Shown here: one piece after another, positions 63,024-64,000 of the stretch | Layout of the letters: every line of letters starts with the position of its first letter | Numbering within the stretch: position 1 is the first letter of the stretch | DNA from: Alphaproteobacteria bacterium | Lineage (GTDB): Bacteria; Pseudomonadota; Alphaproteobacteria; Rhodospirillales; Rhodospirillaceae | NCBI GenBank assembly: GCA_030604885.1 | Contig: JAUVUZ010000002.1 | Coordinates: 162,631-226,630, forward strand | DNA: 64,000 bases | Reading direction: 5' to 3' | Translations under genes and position numbers: made by a program | Notes under the pieces: generated by a model | Database searches by the model: none | Told to the model about the DNA's origin: nothing | The model's input: only the letters and a program-made list of their open reading frames with translations

Positions 63024-63557
63024 ATGAAGCCGATCATTCTCTCCTATCGCGGCGTCCGCCCCGAGATCCACCCGACCGCCTTCGTCGCGCCCGGCGCCTC
63101 GGTGATGGGCGACGTGGTGATCGGCGAGGATTCCAACGTCTGGTTCGGCTGCGTGCTTCGCGGCGACGTGGACATGATCCGCATCGGCAAGCGCACCAAC
63201 ATCCAGGACGGCACGGTCGTCCACCTCTCCCACGGCGCCCCCACCATCGTCGGCGACGACGTCACCGTCGGCCACGGCGCGATCCTCCACGGCTGCACGC
63301 TCGAGGACCGCAGCTTCGTCGGCATGGGGTCCACCATCCTCGACGGCGCGGTGGTGGAAAGCGGCGGCATGCTGGGCGCGGGCGCGCTGCTGACCCAGGG
63401 CAAGCGCGTGCCCTCGGGCGAGCTGTGGGGCGGATCCCCCGCCAAGTTCCTGCGCAAGCTCCGCCCCGAGGAGATCGAGAACTTCGTGCCCCACGCCTGG
63501 AACTACGTCACCCTCTCCCGCGAATACCGCGAGGCGGGGGCCGAGGCGGCGGAGTGA
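63024..63557 (+). CDS. Gamma-class carbonic anhydrase-like protein
   Basis: A 177-residue left-handed beta-helix protein built of hexapeptide repeats (about 12-135). The three zinc-ligand histidines are in VVHLSHGAP and VTVGHGAILHGC, and the arginine of the interface in VLRGDVDMIRIG. The tail is helical. Members range from true carbonic anhydrases to PaaY- and CaiE-like proteins, so activity is possible but not certain. GGAG lies nine bases before the ATG. It has no clear functional link with argC upstream. Confidence 0.92.
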   Translation: MKPIILSYRGVRPEIHPTAFVAPGASVMGDVVIGEDSNVWFGCVLRGDVDMIRIGKRTNIQDGTVVHLSHGAPTIVGDDVTVGHGAILHGCTLEDRSFVGMGSTILDGAVVESGGMLGAGALLTQGKRVPSGELWGGSPAKFLRKLRPEEIENFVPHAWNYVTLSREYREAGAEAAE

Positions 63558-63673
63558 CCTCGGGGTTTCAACCGTTTGGGTTTTGATGTTATATGAATGC
63601 CGGATCAACGGACGCGCGCCGCGGCCGTCGGGGGCGTCCGCGCGGCGTCGTGTCGAACAAGGAATCTGAAGCA

Positions 63674-64000
63674 ATGCGATTCGGGGCGGATGTTTGGGGG
63701 GGCGCCGGGATGTGGGCCTCGCGGGCGCGCGGCGTCGGGATCGCCGCGTTCGGCGGCTTGCTCCTCGCCGGGTGTTCCTGGTTCGGCATCGGCGGCGACG
63801 CGCCCAAGCCGCCGCAGATGATCCAACCCTCCGCCCAGCCGGGCGACCTGCCGCAGGGCCTGGGCGCCGAGGGCGGCGAGAAACGCTATGCCGACGGCCC
63901 CGGCCGCGCCGACGTGACGGTGGTGCGGCCGCTGCGCACCGAGGCCGAGCCGCCCAAGGTGACGCCCGCTCCGGCGCCCCAGCCCGCGCCCGCGCCGCAG
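63674..64000 (+). CDS. Predicted lipoprotein, cut by the window end
   Basis: The first 109 codons of a gene that runs off the right edge. A hydrophobic segment and the lipobox LAGC (in FGGLLLAGCSWFGIGG) mark a lipoprotein. The mature part is Pro/Ala/Gln-rich with a low-complexity PAPAPQ stretch at the edge, like an extended linker that could carry a domain beyond the window. Two in-frame ATGs are possible: 63674, ten bases after AAGGA, and 63710, which puts the cysteine at a more usual position 22. I list the longer. The function is not recognisable. Confidence 0.65.
   Translation, partial: MRFGADVWGGAGMWASRARGVGIAAFGGLLLAGCSWFGIGGDAPKPPQMIQPSAQPGDLPQGLGAEGGEKRYADGPGRADVTVVRPLRTEAEPPKVTPAPAPQPAPAPQ

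Overview
The window is a very GC-rich stretch of a bacterial chromosome with dense, mostly short-spaced genes. It points to an alphaproteobacterium, probably of the Rhodospirillales. The evidence is gene content and order: mrp-hflK-hflC-degP; purM-purN beside a DUF2066/PerM/HdaA set running into ppk1-ppx; rnd-aspS; xseB-ispA-dxs-tlyA; an ELM1-family gene; rplM-rpsI; an HdaA homologue; and a CtrA-type box flanked by GANTC sites. This rests on recognised families, not on a phylogeny. No phage, integrase, transposase or CRISPR array was seen. Nearly everything is core metabolism plus two small catabolic gene sets.

Layout. 1-5.5 kb: tail of a PhzF-like gene, a lipoprotein, Mrp/ApbC, then the HflK-HflC-DegP envelope quality-control operon. 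5.5-8.9 kb: HolC, two uncharacterised genes and a GNAT acetyltransferase. 8.9-12.2 kb: a GntR regulator divergent from an amidohydrolase and a MatC/SLC13-like permease. 12.2-16.8 kb: an ABC-F ATPase, ndk, a palindromic repeat, purN and purM. 16.9-24.6 kb: DUF2066 protein, PerM-type permease, HdaA, SixA-like phosphatase, ppk1, ppx and an Rrf2 regulator. 24.6-25.2 kb: gene-free, filled by REP-like repeats partly in a 153-154 bp tandem array. 25.2-31.8 kb: rnd, aspS, a small XRE protein, an uncharacterised gene with a cell-cycle-type promoter, a ROK kinase, a metallo-beta-lactamase-fold hydrolase and a BigR/SqrR-like repressor. 32-36 kb: xseB, ispA, dxs, a 182-bp inverted-repeat element and tlyA. 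36-46 kb: DUF305 protein, sppA, rhodanese, aroC, fabI, YihY, a DnaJ-like co-chaperone, pdxH, a cation efflux protein and a universal stress protein. 46-48.9 kb: a ketopantoate reductase-like gene, pyrE and ELM1. 48.9-54.8 kb: a putative sigma-54-controlled catabolic cluster. 54.9-59.4 kb: hemN, a hydroxypyruvate isomerase-like gene, tRNA-His, a coiled-coil membrane protein, a CoA-binding protein and a degenerate phosphohexomutase. 59.4-64 kb: rplM-rpsI, a family 9 glycosyltransferase, argC, a gamma-carbonic anhydrase and the start of a lipoprotein.

The best candidates for something undescribed are three. The first is the cluster at 48931-54813: a PrpR-type activator next to an operon of a GntP permease, a zinc alcohol dehydrogenase without the structural-zinc cysteines, and a homoserine dehydrogenase/SAF-like oxidoreductase. 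It has a textbook -24/-12 promoter and an array of GCGTTGC repeats upstream. The second is the two-domain phosphohexomutase relative at 58408-59418, which has lost the phosphoserine and two of the three metal-binding aspartates. The third is the 182-bp element at 35101-35282 with perfect 27-bp inverted ends, related to another palindromic element at 14884-15012.
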